Shown here: one piece after another, positions 59,176 through 64,000 of the stretch | How positions within the stretch are numbered: position 1 is the stretch's first letter | How the letters are laid out: the number at the start of each line of letters is the position of its first letter | The notes under the pieces: model-generated | What the model was told of the DNA's origin: nothing | What the model saw: the letters and a program-made list of their open reading frames with translations, nothing else | The model's database searches: none | Origin: Cocos nucifera | Lineage: Eukaryota > Streptophyta > Magnoliopsida > Arecales > Arecaceae | Direction of reading: 5' to 3' | Length of the DNA stretch: 64,000 bases | NCBI GenBank assembly: GCA_006176705.1 | Contig: QRFJ01005756.1 | Span: 1 to 64,000 of the forward strand | Program-made: the position numbers and the translations under genes

Positions 59176-60651
59176 ATTTTAATCATCATAAATATGTTAG
59201 ATTTGATCTAAGTTGACTTATGATTGATTGATGTTGAAATTATTTTAATTACATGAACTTGTTTAGATTAGATCTAAAGTAGTTTCATGCTCTTCTTACT
59301 TGTATATTGATTATGAATCAAACATGCAACTTGGTTAGTAGAACCATGTTGTAAAAATATTTTATAAACATGAAAATCATTTTCGAAAAGTCAGATCCCA
59401 ACCCTTAGCCCAAAACTTAATTAAGAATTAAGAAGTTGTTTGATTAGGATCTAGGATTGTAAATTGAAGATCCTAATATATGAATCATAACACATTATGT
59501 TAAATGGGTTAGTGGGGATTAGGTCCATTAATTGAATTAGACCTAGGGTTAGATTAAAGAATGGACTTAATTAGAGAATTGACTAAATCTAATCAATTAT
59601 TGTCTTAGATTAGGTCAAGGATTCTCTAGATCAATTACAATAGTTATAGTTGGTTAAGTCCATATCTTTGACGAGACCCAAGATGGACTTGAATCTTGGC
59701 TACGCGGTCTAGCATGAATTGTTAGGTTGATCTAATTGAAACTAATTAAATCAGTTAGTGTCTATGATAAATCAGACCGATGGTTTTTAATTGGTAGCCT
59801 GCTTACTTGGCTATTTTTAATGGTATCTAAGGCAAGCTTTGGCAGACCCTTCCATTAATCGAACTTAACTGGCCTCTTGATGAAATTATGTTTTGATCAG
59901 ATCATTTGACTATTCGAGCTGACTCATGTCAGCTAGGTAAATCAGTTTGACTAATTTAGGTGCTCCTAGACCAGCCTATTAATGGTCTTCCTTAAGCTGA
60001 CTTGGTGAAGTTAGTGGGAGGATCATGATAAGCTGGTTAATCTGACCTACTCACTTCTATAAATTAAATCCTCTAAAATTATTAGGTCCCTGAAACGAAA
60101 TAGTTATATGATAACTAGATCATAGCCTCCTATTAAAGTGGGTAATAATGGGTCCATCAGTTGGATAATCATTGGAGGCCCAAAGGCCTAGTGCTTATCG
60201 GTTGATGGAATTATCATTCATTATATGATTTCTTGGCTATATCTTTCTAAATGATAGTTAGGTTAGCCAACCAAAGTTAGGCCTAATCATTCATTAGTTA
60301 GATAGGTCAAGTATGGTCACGTTAATGGTTGGACCTAACTAGACCCTTTTCTAAGAAAGCCAAATGCAACTGATCAAGGGCTAGGGAAAAATTCAATTAC
60401 TAGATAATGTTTGGAGAAATAATTGGTTATGAACCTATCCTTAGATGCACATGAGTTGGCCAATCAAAGTTGGGCTCATGTGCAGTCTATGTGGATTCTA
60501 GTACCCACTAAGAAATTAGGATAATTTCTCAAATTGGAGGTAGAGACTACCAATTCGAATAAAATAGTGGAAGATCCTTTTGATTAAAGTCCAAATCTCT
60601 AGGTTTAATGAATCAATTACTAATTAGGTTATGGTTTTTCTTTGTGCAGAT
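59176..60651 (+). other. Leader of element H, no gene
   Basis: Picks up H internal sequence at the CATAAATATGTTAGAT block that in C lies about 170 bp after the primer site (30130). AT-rich and non-coding, parallel to the leaders of B1 and C. Confidence 0.65.
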
Positions 60652-61510
60652 ATGGCCTTTTTTCTATCGCTCCGATCATTGTTGGATAATGATAAGTTGG
60701 TGGGATCCAACTTTGGTAGTTGGTACCGAAAGTTAAAGATTGTCCTAGAGCATAAATGCATCCTACGTGTGATAATGGATGATGCACCTGAGGAGCCAGT
60801 TGCAAATGCACGTGGAACTATCAGAGATACTTATCAGAAGTGGCTCAGTGATTGAACCATGGTGTGTTGCATTATGCCAGCCACGATGAGCAATGAGTTC
60901 AGTCACAGATTTAAGATGGCTCAGCCAAAGCACATGCATCAAGTGTTGGAGGATCCTTTTGGCACACCCGATGATGTTGAGAGGTACAAGATTAATTATG
61001 CCATCTTTAACTTCAGAAAGTGGGATGGAGTCTCTGTCACTGATCATGTACTATATATGATTGAGCTGATAGAGTGATTGAGCAAGCTCGGCTTTTCTTT
61101 GCATAAATAGCTTGGGAAGGATGCAGTACTGAACTCGTTGCCCAAGTCTTTTCTCCCATTCCTTACTTATTTTAGAATGATAAAACCTAAAGTAGACTAC
61201 CACGGGTTACTGGGGTTGCTTCAGAACATTGAGAAGGATCACCAACTCCATAAGGAGTCGATGAACTTAGTGGGAGGTTCATCTTCTCATTCTTAGTCCT
61301 TTGGAAAAGAAAAGAAGAATAAGAAAAAAAAGCTAAGAAGATGCAAATTCAGGCTAAGACATCTGTGCAAGACCAGACTAGAAAAATCAAGCCCGATAAG
61401 AGTCAAGCTGAATGCTTCTTTCACAAGAAGCGGGGGCACTAAAAGAGGAATTGTCCTTAGTACATTACCTCTCTAGATCTGAACAAGTAGAGGAAGAAGC
61501 AAGCTATTAC
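60652..61510 (+). pseudogene. gag: gag of element H
   Basis: ATG 60652 starts MAFFLSLRSLLDNDKLVGSN, followed by FGSWYRKLKIVLEHK. In-frame stops fall after KWLSD (about 60855), after MIELIE (61075) and after SLHK (about 61107). The capsid blocks match B1 gag residue by residue over most of its length (DDVERYK; GVSVTDHVLYMIELIE; VLNSLPKSF; HGLLGLLQN). The zinc-knuckle region near 61410-61460 is frameshifted. Confidence 0.86.
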
Positions 61511-61539
61511 TGGGCAAGGTATTTATATAATAACTCCTT

Positions 61540-61860
61540 GCAATTTCTCGATTTATGATATTACTGATTGGGTATTGGATACCGAAAGCCCTATCATATT
61601 TGAAATTCATTGCAGGGGTTGCAGGTCAATAGAATATTCAAGCAAGGTGAAAGATTCCTGAATGTTGGAGATAGAAGACCAGTTCCAGTTCTAGCTTTAG
61701 AAATTTTGAAATTTGTATTTGAATTTCATACCATTGTTCTTAGTGATTATCATTTCTATCCTAGTTTCTTTTTAAATATCATTTCTATAGGCCTGTTGGC
61801 CATGAACAATTATGAAATTTCAATAAAGAAATGAGTTTGCAATGTCATTATGAATGGTGT
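61540..61860 (+). pseudogene. Protease remnant of element H
   Basis: It reads DWVLDTESPIIFEIHC, with the D-T-G triad changed to D-T-E. The FLNVGDRRPVPVLALEILKF and LSDYHFYPSF blocks match B1. Coding stops at the F2 insertion, so the pol of H lies beyond the window edge, if it exists. Confidence 0.78.
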
Positions 61861-61894
61861 TACTGCTTTCTATGGATAATTGAACAATGGTGTA

Positions 61895-62792
61895 AGTTGG
61901 GGATAAACCCTGCTCCCACCGAAGTCTAGTCTAATGCTTAGCCTAATGAAACTGGTAATCATGGAAGAGCTTTGATAAAAAATTCTTCCTTCTGCAATCG
62001 AACTCCCCCAGCAGACGAACCCCAGCCGAACTTCTTCGACAGTTGAACTTTCCTAGCAAACGAACCCCAGTCGAACTCCTTTCGGACATCTCCTTTAGTC
62101 GAATTCCTTCAGGAGCCGAACTCCTTCTGGACCTCTCCTTTAGTCAGATTTTTTTAGGAGCTGAACTTCTTTCAGACATCTCCTTCAGTCGAATTTCTCT
62201 AGAAGCCGAACTCCTTCTGGACTTCTCCATCAGTCGAACTTCATCTAGATTATTCCAATGGATTACTTCTAGATTTCAAATAATATTCCTCCCAGATGAT
62301 CCTCTCTAGCCGTATTTCCTTTAGGAGTCCAAACTTCTCTGAAATTAAAATATGTCAAAGCTCTTCACCAACCAATGCCTGCTTCTACCGGACGATTATG
62401 ACTATCATTTATCAGTCTGCTATAGATAACCCCACTACCAAATGATTATGACTGTCATTATCAGTCTATTACGGGCGACACCTCTCTTCGTAATAGATTC
62501 CACATGGCCTCGAGTGGCCCACTACCGGACGGTTACGATAGACTCCATCTATAAAAAGAAACCCTTCAGATACGTTTTCTTTAAGCTCTCTTCTCCTTCT
62601 TAAAAACTTTGCTGAATTCTTGCTTGAGCACTCCATTTCTGTTGGTTAGAAGAGCTGACTTAATCATCGAAGGGTCCTACCAGAGCCACCACCACTGACT
62701 CTGGAAGGGATTTTATTTTACAGGTCACCGATGGCGACCTCCTCTTTCCCAACTCCAGCTTGATCAGATGTCAACCAAATTTTGCATCAACA
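61895..62792 (+). repeat. 5' LTR of gypsy element F2
   Basis: The left end AGTTGGGGATAAACCC has a changed first dinucleotide; the right end is GCATCAACA. TATAAAAA at 62550-62557. A repeat array of 28/56-bp units based on GAACTCCTTCTGGACNTCTC lies at about 61990-62250. Confidence 0.85.
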
Positions 62793-62898
62793 AGATTAGT
62801 GCTAAAGAAAGGATCCTCTATTCCTAAGGTTCCCTTGTTCTTAAAGAAGTGCTTAGCAGCGATCTCTCTTCTTTCCATCTAAAATTATTTTAAAAATA

Positions 62899-64000
62899 AT
62901 GCCTCCCAGGAAAGCTTTGACCCGATGATTAATGGCCTCTGTAGCTCCGACAACTCAAGCTCCACCTACAGCCATGGTAGATGTGGAGCAACTCAATTTG
63001 CTGATCCAATAGGTTCACAGTCTCATGGAGGCGGTGCAGGCCATACATCGGTAGACTCTGATGCTAATTCAACTGGAGCAGGCTCTTTTGGAGCCCCATG
63101 ATCCAATTGGAGGACGGTTGACTTAGACTAGCCAATCAGTGACCCCTAGGAAGAAAAAATAGAGAGTAGAGGATCCTTGTTCAGATCATGATTCTTCTCT
63201 AAAAGAGATATTTTCCATCTATAGTCGGAAGCCTTCTAGGATCTATGATCGAGATGACATCCTCGATCAGAAACTACGAGAGATGGACCAATGAATTGAA
63301 GAACTTTGCCACGTCGCCCCAACTCCCCACGACGATGTCCGCACTGACCCTTTTTTCTCTCTCTAAATTATGTAAGAGTCCATTGCGTCGAACTTCAAGC
63401 TTTCCCAATTTGAAAGCTACGATAGAACCTTTGATCTGATCGATCATCTGGAGGCCTTCCGAACCATGATGCTGCTCTATGGTACACCAGACGTCATCTT
63501 ATGCCGAGTTTTTCCATCCACTTTAAAGGAAGCAACAAGAAATTGATACTTGATGTTGAAGCTGGATACAATCTTCTCTTTTAACTAGATGAGCCATCAG
63601 TTTGTAGCTCACTTCGTTAGTAACTGACGTCCGTGCCGAGGTTCGGATTCTCTTATGCATATCAAACAGAAGGAGAAAAAATCTATTTGGACTTATATCA
63701 CCTGGTTTAATACTGCTGCATTGGAGGTTCAGAATCTGGACCAGTCTGTTGCAATGGCCACACTGAAGGATGGCCTTCAGAAGAATGATTTATTATTCTT
63801 CCTGAAGAAGAAATATCCCAGGAACTTTATCGATCTGCTAGCTCGGGCTGAAGGATATGCCCGAGTGGAAGAAGCCTTCAAGTGGAAGGATGAGAAAGCT
63901 GCAGGAGAGTGGTAGGCGGGCGAGTCTAATAGACCCACCGCTTAGGAAAGGCCGAACGAAGTTCGACCATGCTCACGGACTCCCCCCGAGTGCAAGCGAG
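62899..64000 (+). pseudogene. gag: gag of gypsy element F2 (partial, with stops)
   Basis: A frame from ATG 62899 (MPPRKALTR) stops at once and is then broken several times. The capsid part is recognisable: YDRTFDLIDHLEAFRTMMLL near 63418-63477, then VFPSTLKEATRN. An open part at 63655-63915 contains MHIKQKEKKSIWTYITWFNT and LARAEGYARVEEAFKWKDEK. This is the Retrotrans_gag family of Ty3/gypsy elements, resembling the Tat group. In active elements it forms the particle; here it is a pseudogene. Confidence 0.85.

Larger units (their letters stand above)
61895..64000 (+). mobile_element. Ty3/gypsy element F2, partial (runs off the right edge)
   Basis: An LTR at 61895-62792 is followed by gag. 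It is the same LTR family as solo LTR F1. The sequence after the LTR (AGATTAGTGCTAAAGAAAGG) may be a diverged primer site of a non-Met type. Inserted in H. Confidence 0.85.

Noticed and set aside
1..64000. Novel host defence or biosynthetic gene system
   Set aside because: All recognisable coding sequence is transposon-derived and disrupted; no cluster of host genes is visible on either strand.

Overview
The window looks like repeat-packed plant nuclear DNA, probably from a monocot; a palm is possible but that is only an impression. The evidence is: Ty1/copia and Ty3/gypsy LTR retrotransposons with initiator tRNA-Met type primer sites, 5-bp target duplications and long LTRs (about 2-3 kb); a CACTA DNA transposon with 3-bp target duplication and a spliced gene; AT-rich filler; and no operons or bacterial signals. 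I found no credible host gene, tRNA, rRNA or CRISPR. Every coding region I can recognise belongs to a transposable element and is broken by stops, frameshifts or deletions.

Layout. 1-4010: 3' half of a decayed copia element and its long LTR (element I). 4011-5346 and 15150-16035: an older, purine-rich retroelement relic (E) split by a complete copia element A (5347-15149, target duplication GGGAG), which has two ~2.3 kb LTRs, gag, protease, a gutted integrase, RT and RNase H. 16036-16558 and 43023-44071: remains of a minus-strand LTR element (G), split by copia element C (16559-43022). C was itself hit twice: copia element B1 (18420-28643) sits in its 5' LTR and a CACTA transposon (35378-40952) sits in its 3' LTR.

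44072-49251: unassigned sequence with an (AT)33 microsatellite, a solo gypsy LTR (F1, 45557-46569, target duplication GAGTT) and a copia RNase H tail with a short LTR (47490-48060). 49252-51509: a C-family LTR (C3) interrupted by copia element H (from 51510). H in turn carries a Tork-like copia element D (53862-59175) and a gypsy element F2 (from 61895, running off the right edge).

The order of insertion can be read from the nesting: E before A; G before C before B1 and the CACTA; C3 before H before D and F2. The B1 insertion is confirmed by an uninterrupted copy of the same target in the other LTR of C (42028-42032).

Points that stand out: a large inverted duplication at the 5' end of the CACTA that could fold into a long hairpin RNA; an array of eight W-box cores kept in both LTRs of A; a short U5 motif shared by otherwise different copia LTR families; and a GCCGGCT-type repeat that turns up in six unrelated places. 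All similarity statements come from reading by eye; no alignment program or database was used.
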